NCBI GenBank assembly: GCA_000953695.1
Contig: LN554846.1
Coordinates: 434,001-498,000 of the forward strand
Length of the DNA: 64,000 bases
DNA from: Aliivibrio wodanis
GTDB taxonomy: Bacteria > Pseudomonadota > Gammaproteobacteria > Enterobacterales > Vibrionaceae
Reading direction: 5' to 3'
The notes below the pieces were generated by a model. That model was not told where the DNA came from. It saw nothing but the letters and a program-made list of their open reading frames with translations, and did not search any database. The translations under genes and the position numbers were made by a program. How positions within the stretch are numbered: position 1 is the first letter of the stretch; each line of letters starts with the position of its first letter. Shown piece after piece: positions 9,349 through 20,221 of the stretch.

Positions 9349-9984
9349 ATGGCTGTTGCTGCCAACAAACGCTCAGTAATGACGCTTTTTTCAGACGCTT
9401 CTGACATGTACAGTCATCAAGTACGCATCGTACTTGCTGAGAAGGGTGTAAGTGTTGAAGTTGAATTGGTTGAACCATCCAACTTGCCTGCAGAACTTGT
9501 AGAATTAAACCCTTACAAAACTGTACCAACGCTAGTTGATCGTGAGCTTGCTCTATACAATTCAAATATCATCATGGAATATTTAGATGAGCGTTTTCCT
9601 CATCCGCCATTGATGCCTGTTTACCCTGTAGCTCGTGGTAACAGTCGTCTAATGATGCACCGTGTTGAAACTAACTGGTATTCATTAGCAGAGAAAGTTG
9701 TGAAAGGTTCTTTTGAAGAATCAGAAGCTGCTCGTGCTAAGTTACGTAATGATTTACTAATGTTAGGTCCAATCTTTGCTGAATATACTTATTTCATGAG
9801 TGATGAGTTTAGTTTAGTTGACTGTTATTTAGCTCCGTTATTATGGCGTTTACCGTCAATGGGTATCGAGTTATCAGGCCCTGGCGCTAAAGAACTAAAA
9901 ATCTACATGAACCGTGTTTTTGAACGTGATTCGTTCCTAGCTTCGTTGACTGAAGCTGAACGTGAACTGCGTCTAACAAACTAG
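9349..9984 (+). CDS. sspA: Stringent starvation protein A (RNA polymerase-associated, GST fold)
   Basis: SspA binds RNA polymerase and affects stationary-phase and stress gene expression; it has a glutathione S-transferase fold without enzyme activity. The 211 residues start M-A-V-A-A-N-K-R-S as in E. coli. The thioredoxin-like N-terminal half holds Y-S-H-Q-V-R-I-V-L-A-E-K-G, and the helical C-terminal half ends L-T-E-A-E-R-E-L-R. A strong CGGAGGG ribosome binding site precedes it. The gene is followed after 1 nt by sspB. Confidence 0.97.
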   Translation: MAVAANKRSVMTLFSDASDMYSHQVRIVLAEKGVSVEVELVEPSNLPAELVELNPYKTVPTLVDRELALYNSNIIMEYLDERFPHPPLMPVYPVARGNSRLMMHRVETNWYSLAEKVVKGSFEESEAARAKLRNDLLMLGPIFAEYTYFMSDEFSLVDCYLAPLLWRLPSMGIELSGPGAKELKIYMNRVFERDSFLASLTEAERELRLTN

Positions 9985-9985
9985 T

Positions 9986-10441
9986 ATGGATATGAGTTCA
10001 ATGATGCCGCGTCGCCCATACTTGTTACGAGCATTCTATGAATGGATTGTAGATAACGAGTTAACTCCACATCTTGTTGTTGATGCAACAATGAATGGAG
10101 TTAGAGTACCAGAAGAGTTTATTCAAGATGGTCAAATCGTTTTAAACGTGGCACCACACTCTGTAGGTAACTTGGAAATGGGTAATGAAGCGGTGACATT
10201 TAATGCCCGTTTTGGCGGTCGTCCACATTCGCTGATTTTACCTCTATATGCAATTCAAGCTATATACGCGCGTGAAAATGGCGCTGGTACTATGTTTGAA
10301 CCTGAAGAGGCTTATGAGTTGACTGGAGAAGAAGGTATTTTTGAAGAAGATAAATTAACTTCAGAAACTGCTAGCTTATCTGATGATGGACCAGAGCCAC
10401 AGCGACCAACAGGTCGTCCAAGTTTACGAGTAGTTAAATAA
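9986..10441 (+). CDS. sspB: ClpXP adaptor SspB (stringent starvation protein B)
   Basis: SspB delivers ssrA-tagged peptides and RseA fragments to the ClpXP protease. The 151 residues show the substrate-binding domain (P-R-R-P-Y-L-L-R-A-F-Y-E-W to A-R-E-N-G-A-G-T-M-F), then an acidic linker of about 30 residues. The extreme C-terminal ClpX-binding module is G-R-P-S-L-R-V-V-K. It is cotranscribed with sspA. DegS in the same window feeds RseA fragments into this pathway. Confidence 0.97.
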   Translation: MDMSSMMPRRPYLLRAFYEWIVDNELTPHLVVDATMNGVRVPEEFIQDGQIVLNVAPHSVGNLEMGNEAVTFNARFGGRPHSLILPLYAIQAIYARENGAGTMFEPEEAYELTGEEGIFEEDKLTSETASLSDDGPEPQRPTGRPSLRVVK

Positions 10442-10467
10442 CTGAGTTTACTTAAATAGTTCCTACT

Positions 10468-10497
10468 AAAAAGCCTGCATTATTTGCAGGCTTTTTT
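10468..10497 (+). terminator. Rho-independent terminator of sspAB
   Basis: The stem A-A-A-G-C-C-T-G-C-A pairs with T-G-C-A-G-G-C-T-T-T and is followed by six T residues, 26 bp after sspB. Confidence 0.92.
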
Positions 10498-10515
10498 CTG
10501 GGTGCAATCTTTATA

Positions 10516-10683
10516 ATACTAATACCAATCGTAGTAAATAATTGATCATCCTAACTGGTTAAAATACTCGATAACGGCGTTGGATTTTTTGATTGTAGAA
10601 TAACTACTTATCGAAAAATTTCGCCTTGTTCTCAAGCATTTTACCTTCGCTATTTTTGATCACTTACTTACTGTGATTAGTAT
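10516..10683. repeat. MITE-like repeat with imperfect terminal inverted repeats
   Basis: About 168 bp bounded by inverted A-T-A-C-T-A-A-T ends. The left end continues as A-G-T-A-A-A-T-A-A-T-T-G-A-T-C-A and the right end, read backwards, as A-G-T-A-A-G-T-A-A-G-T-G-A-T-C-A. The interior has no credible gene. Elements with this kind of end and interior are, from memory, scattered through Vibrio, Photobacterium and related genomes as non-autonomous repeats. It lies in the spacer between the convergent sspB and dolP. No second copy was seen in this window. Confidence 0.65.
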
Positions 10684-10738
10684 AATTCCAATAATAATTA
10701 GCACATCTAACTAGCTACATTGGGATCACAAAAATAAG

Positions 10739-11326
10739 TTATTCTCCAAGGTTGTCACCTTGGCCATATTCAAAGGCTTTAATGACTCCTTTAACCCCTT
10801 TTATATTTCGAGTGACTTCTGTTGCTATATTGCCTTGTTCTTCAGTAACAAAACCCACTAAGAATACTTCTTGAGCTTCGGTGAATACACTGATTTTTAT
10901 CCCGTTCAACTCTGATTTAGCCAATAGCGATGACTTTACTTTTGTTGTTATCCAGCTGTCATTATTAATCTGAGTAAAGGTTAATAATGGACGAATTCGA
11001 ATTTGGTTATAAACGGTATTCACTCCGTCCATATTTCTAATTTTTTTCTCAAATTGTTGGTTTACATTAGCATCTTTAGCTTGCCCGATAAGCAACACTT
11101 TTCCATTATAAGTGACAGCACTAACTCGCATGTTATATTGAAAGGGAGCTTTATTTGCTAAACCAGTAGCTTCTAGTGATAAATTTTGATCTGTTAGTTG
11201 CTCTTTCATGGTTCGGTTATCTGTAACAACAGAAGCTGTAGTTGCAGCTCCTGCAATGAATAAACCGGCACAACCTTGAAGTAATAAGACAGAAAATAAT
11301 ATTGCACTAAGCTTTAGTGTTCTCAT
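10739..11326 (-). CDS. dolP: Outer-membrane lipoprotein DolP (YraP), two BON domains
   Basis: DolP is an outer-membrane lipoprotein that supports membrane integrity and localises to division sites in E. coli. A lipoprotein signal ends in the lipobox L-L-Q-G-C (Cys19). Two BON domains follow (residues ~47-115 and ~125-190), each with a hydrophobic glycine core such as V-L-L-I-G-Q-A and V-F-L-V-G-F-V. The 195 residues match E. coli (191). It is the last gene of lpoA-yraN-diaA-dolP, in the same order as E. coli. Confidence 0.94.
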   Translation of the reverse strand: MRTLKLSAILFSVLLLQGCAGLFIAGAATTASVVTDNRTMKEQLTDQNLSLEATGLANKAPFQYNMRVSAVTYNGKVLLIGQAKDANVNQQFEKKIRNMDGVNTVYNQIRIRPLLTFTQINNDSWITTKVKSSLLAKSELNGIKISVFTEAQEVFLVGFVTEEQGNIATEVTRNIKGVKGVIKAFEYGQGDNLGE

Positions 11327-11332
11327 TTTTAG

Positions 11333-11926
<594 letters not shown>

Positions 11927-12298
11927 TTACCCTTCAACAATCGCATTTTTGATCCAGTTGATTTCCTTACCTTGAGAGTGGATAGCAACTACATCAAATC
12001 TAAAAGATGTATGTTCAACAGAGAGCCCATTTTTCATGAGCCAAAAGAGAGCGGTTCGCTGTAATTTACGCTGTTTCTGCCATGTTACCATTTCTTGAGC
12101 AGAACCGTAATTTGCACTGGTTCTATATTTTACTTCAACAAATACCAAAGTATCTCGATCTTGCATAATGAGATCGATCTCACCTGTTTTTGAATGAAAG
12201 TTACGAGCAATGAATGTGAGTTGGTGCTGTTCTAAATACCGCTGTGCAACCAACTCATAATATTCACCTTTAGCTCGTTTATTCTGTTTTTTCTCCAT
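11927..12298 (-). CDS. yraN: UPF0102 family protein YraN (nuclease-like fold)
   Basis: This is a small conserved protein with a restriction-endonuclease-like fold and no settled function. The 123 residues carry the family core G-E-I-D-L-I-M ... V-F-V-E-V-K-Y-R, which matches the acidic/lysine layout of PD-(D/E)XK nucleases. Its start lies 20 nt inside the end of lpoA, so translation is likely coupled. Confidence 0.92.
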   Translation of the reverse strand: MEKKQNKRAKGEYYELVAQRYLEQHQLTFIARNFHSKTGEIDLIMQDRDTLVFVEVKYRTSANYGSAQEMVTWQKQRKLQRTALFWLMKNGLSVEHTSFRFDVVAIHSQGKEINWIKNAIVEG

Positions 12299-14090
12299 GT
12301 GTTGCCCAACTCATTTGTCGTTGAATTACACAGTGTTGATTAATGCTTAAAATGCCAGTTTTACCATCCATATGGTAATTTTCAACGGCTTTCATTTGTG
12401 GTAATTCAGTAATTAATTGATAAGCATCCATACCTAAAGCATGAAGTCGAGTTTCACCATTGCTGCTTTTTGGCCAAAGTTCAGAGTATTGTGTTTTGAA
12501 GCTATGGTCTTCATTAATTAGCAGGGGAATATCGCTAAATTCAATACCGTGAACTTCTGCTAATTGAGTTTGGCGACCACTGTTACTGCGGGAACTTGCA
12601 TACAGTTTTGGTGGTGTAATTCCAGGGTTTATCGCAACATCAATAAAAGGCTTTAGTAGTACTAACTCACTACTTTTTGCAACCATATAAACGGCATCAA
12701 TATCACGACGACTACGAGGTTGTGCTTCTAATTCCATATTTGTCAGTGCGTTCATTTGATAAATGCGAGCTTGGCTGCTTTCTATGCCAAATACACTATT
12801 AACTTTTTTCTGTAGCTGAGATTTAGTTCCAAAGTAACTTACTGAAGGTTTTTTTGCCGTTAATTGGAACCATTTATCACTAAAAGCTTGGCTTAAACGC
12901 TCTCCCATTTTTCCTTGTGGAGCTAGGAATAAAGGATGTTTATGCCCAAGTTTAAATAAGTGAATCGCTGCTTGTTCCGCTTCTTGTTCTGGAGATAATG
13001 TAAAATAGCAGCTATTTTTTTCACTATTGATTTCATTGGGTATATTGAGTGCTATCTGAGCCGTATTCGCCTTGTTTAGGGATTGGAATTCCTCAATCTT
13101 GCTACGGACAAGTGGACCAACAACAAATTGAATTTCTTCTTTTTCTAAACTTGTAATGATGCCTTCCATTGGAGTAGCTTGAGTGTCTATCACCTTCAAT
13201 ATAGTTGCTTCACTACGTTCGTTGTCTTCCATCATGGCATTAATAAAACCATCACGAACACGTATGCCTTGAGAACCAAAACGACCAGTTAAAGGGAGAA
13301 GTAAAGCTACGTTATCTGGGCGAGTTATTTCAAGAGCTAAGATATTTGTAATTTCTTGAGGTGTATAGGTTGCCGCAGGGTGAGTGGGGTTCGCCTGTAG
13401 CCAATCATTAAGCGCCTCTTGTAATCGTGATGGAGAGTGTTTTAACGTGTCTAAATAGACAGCAAGCTGCACCCAGCCATGTAATACAGTTTCGCGTTCA
13501 TCTAGCTTTACTTCTTGTAAGCTAGTGTTACTCAATGATGAGATATTTCCCCAGACTCGCGCCCAAAGCTGTTCTTTTTGAGCATCAGAAATAAAAGCAT
13601 TCAGTGCTATCAGCTCGCGCGCAGCGCTAAGATTATCAGCCGTGAATAAATACAGCTCATGACGAGTTTCATGGTATTTAATCCACTGAGTATTTTCTAT
13701 TTTCCACCATGCTTGAAAGTTTAATTCTTGGAGTGCTTTTTCATATAGGTGTTGTGATTTAAGCATATCTGCATGAATCAATTGAACTTCAGCAGTTTGT
13801 ACTGGTGACAATTGCATACCAGATAAACGTATCAGAAGATTTTTTGTTAATGTTATATCTTGTTCTTGTACAGAAGCTTTAAGCGCCATGATTAGAAGAT
13901 CAGCTTGAACAACTCCTTGCTGTTTATCAGCTTTTAAAATATAAGAACTGCTGGTTTCTGATGGTAACTGCGTAATATCAAGATATTCCGGTACTTTTGG
14001 TGAGCCTGAACAAGCAGCCAATGTGAGTGCTAAGGCTACAGGAGCAATAAGGCGTGTTACACTGTTCTTTCTAAGGGTCATATTTGCCAT
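12279..14090 (-). CDS. lpoA: Penicillin-binding protein activator LpoA (outer-membrane lipoprotein)
   Basis: LpoA spans from the outer membrane to activate the bifunctional peptidoglycan synthase PBP1A. The signal peptide ends in a lipobox (L-A-A-C, Cys27). An N-terminal TPR-like helical domain (~40-255) is followed by a periplasmic-binding-protein-like domain (~260-590) beginning A-L-L-L-P-L-T-G-R-F. The 603 residues are in the family range (E. coli 678, with a longer linker). A second ATG three codons in is an alternative start. It heads the four-gene operon and is divergent from rsmI. Confidence 0.94.
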   Translation of the reverse strand: MANMTLRKNSVTRLIAPVALALTLAACSGSPKVPEYLDITQLPSETSSSYILKADKQQGVVQADLLIMALKASVQEQDITLTKNLLIRLSGMQLSPVQTAEVQLIHADMLKSQHLYEKALQELNFQAWWKIENTQWIKYHETRHELYLFTADNLSAARELIALNAFISDAQKEQLWARVWGNISSLSNTSLQEVKLDERETVLHGWVQLAVYLDTLKHSPSRLQEALNDWLQANPTHPAATYTPQEITNILALEITRPDNVALLLPLTGRFGSQGIRVRDGFINAMMEDNERSEATILKVIDTQATPMEGIITSLEKEEIQFVVGPLVRSKIEEFQSLNKANTAQIALNIPNEINSEKNSCYFTLSPEQEAEQAAIHLFKLGHKHPLFLAPQGKMGERLSQAFSDKWFQLTAKKPSVSYFGTKSQLQKKVNSVFGIESSQARIYQMNALTNMELEAQPRSRRDIDAVYMVAKSSELVLLKPFIDVAINPGITPPKLYASSRSNSGRQTQLAEVHGIEFSDIPLLINEDHSFKTQYSELWPKSSNGETRLHALGMDAYQLITELPQMKAVENYHMDGKTGILSINQHCVIQRQMSWATHGEKTE

Positions 14091-14226
14091 GGGTAATATA
14101 CTGGTCCTAATTAAAAGGGCTGTTGTTACTATGGATGCTAATCACCCGAACAGCTAAAATATTATTTTGATTATAGTGATGTCTACTCATATTCCCTATA
14201 TTAATCGCAGAAGAGATAGTAAACAA

Positions 14227-15090
14227 ATGACAGATCACAATTTATCTGTGGTAGAGACTGCAACTTTGTACATTGTTCCTACGCCAATCGGTAATTTAGG
14301 AGATATAACACAGCGAGCTTTAGAGGTTTTAAAATCCGTTGACTTAATCGCAGCTGAAGATACTCGACATACAGGCAAGTTATTGTCTCACTTTGGTATT
14401 TCTAGTCAAACATTTGCATTGCATGATCATAATGAACAGCATAAAGCAGACCTGTTGATCAGTAAATTACAACAAGGCAAATCTATTGCGCTTGTCTCAG
14501 ATGCGGGAACACCGTTAATCAGTGATCCCGGTTATCATTTGGTTAACCGTTGTCGTCAAGCTAATGTCAATGTAGTGCCTTTACCTGGTGCTTGTGCTGT
14601 GATCACTGCACTTTCAGCAGCGGGTTTACCATCGGATCGTTTTAGCTTTGAAGGCTTTTTACCACCAAAAAGTAAAGGGCGTCGCGATAAATTTGAAGAG
14701 ATAGCTCAGGCGGAGCGAACTTGTATCTTTTATGAATCACCACATCGTATTATGGATTCTCTGGACGATATGTTGACTGTTCTGGGTGCAGAAAGACAGG
14801 TCGTTCTCGCTCGTGAATTAACAAAAAGATATGAAACCATTCATGGTGCACCATTAGGTGAATTGATCGAGTGGGTCAAAGAGGACGATAACCGTAAGCG
14901 TGGTGAAATGGTTCTATTGGTTCATGGCTTTAGAAGTGAAGTAAAAGACGAGCTTCCATTTGAAGCAACACGCTCTGTCTCTATTCTTGTAAAAGAGCTT
15001 CCGCTTAAAAAAGCAGCAGCGATGGCGGCTGAAATCCATGGTGTGAAGAAAAATGCCCTGTATAAATGGGGTTTAGAGCATTTAGATTAG
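14227..15090 (+). CDS. rsmI: 16S rRNA 2'-O-methyltransferase RsmI (C1402)
   Basis: RsmI methylates the ribose of C1402 in 16S rRNA using S-adenosylmethionine. It is a tetrapyrrole-methylase-like fold with [11 protein letters not shown] near the start, A-A-E-D-T-R-H-T, and the [12 protein letters not shown] loop. The start is taken at 14227 (287 residues, E. coli 286). An in-frame ATG at 14167 would add 20 residues not shared with relatives. Confidence 0.95.
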   Translation: MTDHNLSVVETATLYIVPTPIGNLGDITQRALEVLKSVDLIAAEDTRHTGKLLSHFGISSQTFALHDHNEQHKADLLISKLQQGKSIALVSDAGTPLISDPGYHLVNRCRQANVNVVPLPGACAVITALSAAGLPSDRFSFEGFLPPKSKGRRDKFEEIAQAERTCIFYESPHRIMDSLDDMLTVLGAERQVVLARELTKRYETIHGAPLGELIEWVKEDDNRKRGEMVLLVHGFRSEVKDELPFEATRSVSILVKELPLKKAAAMAAEIHGVKKNALYKWGLEHLD

Positions 15091-15130
15091 AATAATAATG
15101 AAAAAGGGGTGGTAACTTATTACTGACTCT

Positions 15131-15138
15131 TATATTAT
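15131..15138 (+). promoter_or_regulatory. -10 region of rnpB
   Basis: TATATTAT lies 9-16 nt before the predicted 5' end of rnpB. No clear -35 match was found. Confidence 0.5.
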
Positions 15139-15146
15139 TCGCCTCA

Positions 15147-15556
<410 letters not shown>

Positions 15557-15557
15557 T

Positions 15558-15599
15558 AGCCCACCATAGTACTATTTCGGTAGTGTTATGGTGGGCTTT
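15558..15599 (+). terminator. Terminator of rnpB
   Basis: The 10-bp stem A-G-C-C-C-A-C-C-A-T/A-T-G-G-T-G-G-G-C-T has an inner A-C-T-A/T-A-G-T pair and a T-T-T-C-G-G loop. It lies directly after the rnpB 3' end. The following 15600-15723 is the leader of rsmH and contains no mraZ gene. Confidence 0.85.
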
Positions 15600-15723
15600 G
15601 TGCTTTCTGCAACATTGGTTTAGAATTATCACTAAATTGACACACATCTCTGTATTTTTAGTTTACAATTTGAAGCTAAAACTCAGTTGCTTATTCTTAT
15701 AATTACGGTAGTAAATACTCACT

Positions 15724-16674
15724 ATGTCTGAACAATTTCAACACGTATCTGTCCTTCTTCATGAATCTATTGATGGCTTGGCGATTAAACCTGATGGTAT
15801 CTATATTGACGGTACTTTTGGTCGTGGTGGTCACAGTCGCCAAATTTTATCTCGATTAGGTGAACATGGACGTTTGTATAGTATAGACCGTGATCCTCAA
15901 GCAATTGCAGAAGCAAAAACCATTACAGATCCTAATTTTACTATTATTCATGGTCCATTTTCAGGCTTGAAACAATATGTTGAAGAGCTTGATTTAGTCG
16001 GTAAAATTGATGGAATATTACTTGATTTAGGTGTGTCATCCCCACAGCTCGATGATGCAGACCGTGGTTTTAGTTTTATGAAAGATGGTCCTTTAGATAT
16101 GCGTATGGACCCAACCTCTGGAATGCCTGTTTCTCAGTGGTTATTAGATGCTGATGTAGAAGATATTACTTGGGTTATTCGTGAATTTGGCGAAGACAAG
16201 CACGCGTGGCGTATTGCAAAAGGTATTGTTGCTTATCGTGAAAATGAAGAAAATGAGCCATTAACACGTACAAGCCAGTTAGCTAAATTAATTTCGGACG
16301 TTGCTCCTAAGAACTATAAAGAAAAGAAGCACCCAGCGACTCGTACTTTCCAAGCATTTCGAATTTATATCAACAGTGAATTAGATGAAATTGATACAGC
16401 ACTAAAAGGGGCATTAGATGTATTAGCACCTGAAGGTCGATTGTCGGTAATCAGTTTTCATTCATTAGAAGACCGCATGGTTAAGCACTTTATTCGTAAA
16501 GAAAGTAGAGGCCCACAAGTGCCTCATGGCTTGCCATTAACGGAAGACCAAATCAAAGCATTAGGTAGTGCAAAAATGAAGCCTATTGGTAAAGCAATTA
16601 AGCCTACCGTTAATGAAGTTGATGTAAATGTTCGTTCACGTAGTTCTGTTTTACGTATCGCTGAGCGCTTATGA
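15724..16674 (+). CDS. rsmH: 16S rRNA m4C1402 N4-methyltransferase RsmH (MraW)
   Basis: RsmH adds the N4-methyl group on C1402 of 16S rRNA, the same base whose ribose RsmI (just upstream in this window) methylates. The SAM-binding loop is [10 protein letters not shown] near residue 29, with [12 protein letters not shown] near 100. The 316 residues match E. coli (313). It is the first gene of the dcw cluster here and overlaps ftsL by 4 nt. Confidence 0.97.
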   Translation: MSEQFQHVSVLLHESIDGLAIKPDGIYIDGTFGRGGHSRQILSRLGEHGRLYSIDRDPQAIAEAKTITDPNFTIIHGPFSGLKQYVEELDLVGKIDGILLDLGVSSPQLDDADRGFSFMKDGPLDMRMDPTSGMPVSQWLLDADVEDITWVIREFGEDKHAWRIAKGIVAYRENEENEPLTRTSQLAKLISDVAPKNYKEKKHPATRTFQAFRIYINSELDEIDTALKGALDVLAPEGRLSVISFHSLEDRMVKHFIRKESRGPQVPHGLPLTEDQIKALGSAKMKPIGKAIKPTVNEVDVNVRSRSSVLRIAERL

Positions 16675-16997
16675 GTCAAAATTCCCTTTCATCGTCTAAT
16701 TTAACAAAAATGATTGGCCTAGACCTTTTTGGTGTAGGTCGTCTTCACGCTATTTTATTATTTATTATATTTGTCAGTGCAATAAGTGTCGTATTGGCAA
16801 CACATAATACCCGCCAAATGACGGTTAAACGTGAAAACCTATTGCTTGAAAAAGATATATTAGATGGTGAATGGCGTAACTTAATTTTAGAAGAGAGTGC
16901 GTTAGCAGAGCATAGCCGAGTTCAATTACGCTCTGTGCAAGAGCTCGATATGGAACGTCCCGCACCAGATAAAGAAGTTATAATAAAACTACAATGA
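16671..16997 (+). CDS. ftsL: Cell division protein FtsL
   Basis: FtsL is a small bitopic protein forming the FtsQLB complex that activates septal synthesis. The 108 residues show a short cytoplasmic N-terminus, one membrane helix (~28-46, A-I-L-L-F-I-I-F-V) and a periplasmic leucine-zipper coiled coil. The start overlaps rsmH (ATGA), and its own stop overlaps the ftsI ATG at 16994 in the same way. Confidence 0.94.
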   Translation: MSQNSLSSSNLTKMIGLDLFGVGRLHAILLFIIFVSAISVVLATHNTRQMTVKRENLLLEKDILDGEWRNLILEESALAEHSRVQLRSVQELDMERPAPDKEVIIKLQ

Positions 16998-18732
16998 AAT
17001 TACCAAATAGAAAAAAAATAATAAACGAATTACCAAAGCGCCGCCGACTCTCATTCCGTGGCGCTTTGGCGTTATTGTTTTCTTCATTTTTCTAGCGTTA
17101 GCGATCTTAATTGCACGAGCTGCTTATATTCAAGTGATTGAACCTGACAACCTTATTAAGCAAGGTGATATGCGTTCTATTCGAGTTAAAGCTCTGCCTT
17201 CAGCTCGTGGGATCATCTCTGATCGTAATGATGAACAATTAGCGGTAAGTGTCCCTGTTGATGCGGTTTGGGCTGATCCTGTCACTATCTATAAAGAGGG
17301 GGGATTAGTTGAGGTTGAGCGTTGGCATGCTTTGGCTGATGTTTTAGGCTTAAAGCGAAAGGAAATGCTGTCTAAAATTGAGAAAAATAAGAAACGTCGT
17401 TTTATTTATCTTCAGCGCCAAATATCCCCTGCGGTAGCCGCTTATATTAAAAAATTAAAACTTGCTGGTATTGGACTAAAAGCTGAGTCTCGTCGCTACT
17501 ACCCTAGTGGTGAAATCAGTGCGCATGTTATTGGTGTAACAGGAATCGACAGCCGTGGTTTAGAAGGCATAGAGAGCAGTTATGATGGTTGGCTAACTGG
17601 CGAACCAGGTCGACGAACTGTTCGAAAAGATCGTTATGGTCGAGTAGTAGAAAATATTTCACTTAAAGAAAAGCAAGAAGGTAAACCTTTAGTTTTAAGT
17701 ATTGATCAGCGTTTACAAGCCATTGCTTATCGTGCAATCAAACAAGCGGTCGCTGATTATCGTGCGATGTCAGGGTCGGTTGTGATGATTGATATCAAAA
17801 CCGGTGAAGTACTTGCGATGGTGAATGCACCATCATACAACCCAAACAATCGTCAACAATTGCAAAGTTTTAGAATGCGTAACCGAGTTATTACTGACAC
17901 ATTAGAGCCTGGTTCTACCGTAAAACCTTTTGTGGTCCTTGCCGCTCTAGATGGTGGAACAGCAACACTAGATACGGTAGTAGATACTGGGAATGGTATT
18001 ATGCGTATTGGTGGCAGTCGGGTTCGCGATAGTTCAAAAGTAGGTAAAGCGGATTTAACCACCATATTAAAGAAATCCAGTAATATTGGTGTAGCAACGT
18101 TAGCACTAGGGATGCCTCTTCAAGAATTATTGGGAGAATATAGTGCAGTTGGTCTTGCTGATCCTTCTGGATTGAACTTGATTGGTGAAGCTACAGGGAT
18201 CTTCCCTGATCGCCGCCGCTGGTCTGATTTTGAAATAGCTACACTGGCTTTTGGCTATGGCTTATCTGTGACCCCAATTCAATTAGCACACGCCTATGCA
18301 ACATTGGGTGCTTATGGTGAGTATCGTCCGTTGTCAATTTTGAAAACAACAGGTTTAACACCAGGCAAGCAAGTGGTGAATCGTCAATATGCTAAAGCTG
18401 TATTAGAAATGATGGAAACCGTAACTCAACCTGGTGGTACAGCCACTAAAGCGGCAGTTCCTGGATATCGAGTTGCAGCAAAGACGGGAACTTCGCGTAA
18501 AGCAGTTCGTGGTGGTTACAGCGATGAATACATGACCGTTACCGCGGGAGTCGCACCAGTAAGTAATCCACGAATAGCATTGGTGACTATCGTCAACCAA
18601 CCACAAGGCGATGAATATTACGCAGGACAAGTTGCTGCGCCTATTTTTGGTCAGGTAATGAAAGATGCGCTGCAAATACTGAACGTAGCGCCGGACGAAA
18701 GTACCGTAAAACATATTGATGTATTGAATTAG
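16994..18732 (+). CDS. ftsI: Septal peptidoglycan transpeptidase FtsI (PBP3), reading frame broken near the start
   Basis: FtsI crosslinks septal peptidoglycan and is essential. The expected ATG at 16994 overlaps the ftsL stop and has a fitting start (M-K-L-P-N-R-K-K), but this frame ends at a TAG at 17093-17095 after 33 codons. The body, including the membrane segment [14 protein letters not shown], is in the -1 frame, which has a TAG at 17008-17010 and no ATG/GTG/TTG before GTG 17134, beyond the membrane helix. A run of eight A residues (17011-17018) holds the slippery heptamer A-AAA-AAA. A -1 shift there gives 579 residues with S308-T-V-K, S362-S-N and K497-T-G, within three residues of the E. 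coli positions. Either ribosome or RNA polymerase slippage, a real indel, or a sequencing error explains it. Confidence 0.93.
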
Positions 18733-18742
18733 GATATTGATG

Positions 18743-20221
18743 ATGCAGTTATCTGAATTACTGTTGCCTTGGAGTGAGTTAACTCAAACTGTGGCAATTT
18801 CATCCATGACATTGGACAGTCGCAAAGTCTCACCGGGTTGTTTATTTGTAGCAATTAAAGGTCATGCCGTTGATGGCAGACAATTTATCCCTACTGCTAT
18901 TGAGCAAGGGGCATCAGCAGTTGTAGCTCAAAGTGATGAGAACAATAAGCAAGGTAGTATTAAACTTATTCATTTGGTTCCCGTTGTTTATATCGACCAA
19001 TTAGCCGAAAAATTGAGTGAAATAGCAGGACGGTTTTACCGCGCAGAACAAAGAACAATGCAGTTAGTTGGTATTACAGGTACTAATGGTAAAACAACCA
19101 TTTCACAGATTATTGCACAGTGGGCAACGTTACTTGATACTCCCGCAGGCGTGATGGGAACCACGGGCAATGGTTTACTGACAGATTTAAAACCTGCATT
19201 AAATACTACAGGTAGTCCAATTGAGATCCAGCAAACACTTAGTGAATTAGAAAGTGTCGGTGCAAAACTTACCGCTCTGGAAATCTCATCTCATGGGCTT
19301 GTTCAAAATAGAGTAAATGCCTTATCGTTTGATGCTGCAGTATTTACCAATTTAAGCCGTGATCACCTTGATTATCACGGTGATATGGAAAATTATGCTG
19401 AAGCGAAAAAATTGTTATTTACGTCACATCAACCAACGCACTCAATTATTAATGCGGATGATGCCGTTGGTTGTGCATGGTTAAAAGAGATGCCTCATGC
19501 TGTGAGTGTCTCTTTAAATCAAGAAAGCGTATCTTTTCATGCAGGTAAAAAAGTATTTGCCACATCAGTTACTTATTCTACCGAAGGGATCCAATTGTCA
19601 CTATCTTCTGATTGGGGAGATGCTGCATTGTCAGTACCTTTGATTGGGGCATTCAATGCGAGTAATATTCTTGTCGCTTTCGCCACACTTCTTTCTCTTG
19701 GCTACGATATTAAAAAGTTAGCTGAAGCTGCACCAAAGTTAACAGCAGTTATTGGTCGAATGGAGCTTTTTAGTTCAGAAAGTAAAGCAAAAGTTGTTGT
19801 CGATTATGCTCATACCCCCGACGCTCTAGAGAAAGCAATTCAAGCATTGCGAGTACATTGTGATGGAAAATTATGGTGTATTTTTGGTTGTGGTGGAGAT
19901 AGAGATACAGGTAAGCGTCCAATGATGGCTAGCATTGCTGAACAGCAAGCTGATGTGATCATTTTAAGTGATGATAATCCTCGCTCTGAAGACCCAACAA
20001 TTATTACCAAAGATATGCTATCTGGGTTAAAAGAGCCTAAATCTGCTTATGTGATTCATGATCGTTTTGAAGCGTGTCAATTTGCTTTATCTCAAGCAGA
20101 TAAGAAAGATATTATTTTGCTTGCAGGTAAGGGGCATGAAGACTATCAAGTACTTGCAAATAAAACGATTCATTACTCTGATCGTGAAAGTGCGCAAAAA
20201 TTATTAGGATTATTATCATGA
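18743..20221 (+). CDS. murE: UDP-MurNAc-L-Ala-D-Glu:meso-diaminopimelate ligase MurE
   Basis: MurE adds meso-diaminopimelate to the peptidoglycan precursor in the cytoplasm. The P-loop [10 protein letters not shown] is near residue 115. The D-D-N-P-R-S-E-D-P motif near 412 is the signature for meso-diaminopimelate rather than lysine. Two ATG codons (18740, 18743) follow an AGGA site at 18731-18734; 18743 has the better spacing. It overlaps murF by 4 nt. Confidence 0.96.
   Translation: MQLSELLLPWSELTQTVAISSMTLDSRKVSPGCLFVAIKGHAVDGRQFIPTAIEQGASAVVAQSDENNKQGSIKLIHLVPVVYIDQLAEKLSEIAGRFYRAEQRTMQLVGITGTNGKTTISQIIAQWATLLDTPAGVMGTTGNGLLTDLKPALNTTGSPIEIQQTLSELESVGAKLTALEISSHGLVQNRVNALSFDAAVFTNLSRDHLDYHGDMENYAEAKKLLFTSHQPTHSIINADDAVGCAWLKEMPHAVSVSLNQESVSFHAGKKVFATSVTYSTEGIQLSLSSDWGDAALSVPLIGAFNASNILVAFATLLSLGYDIKKLAEAAPKLTAVIGRMELFSSESKAKVVVDYAHTPDALEKAIQALRVHCDGKLWCIFGCGGDRDTGKRPMMASIAEQQADVIILSDDNPRSEDPTIITKDMLSGLKEPKSAYVIHDRFEACQFALSQADKKDIILLAGKGHEDYQVLANKTIHYSDRESAQKLLGLLS

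Noticed and set aside
15637-15669. TTGACA ... TACAAT as the rsmH promoter
   Set aside because: The spacer is 21 bp, too long for a confident sigma-70 call.
17134-17136. GTG at 17134 as the real ftsI start
   Set aside because: It would remove the cytoplasmic tail and the only membrane helix, which are needed for septal FtsI and are clearly encoded just upstream in the same frame.
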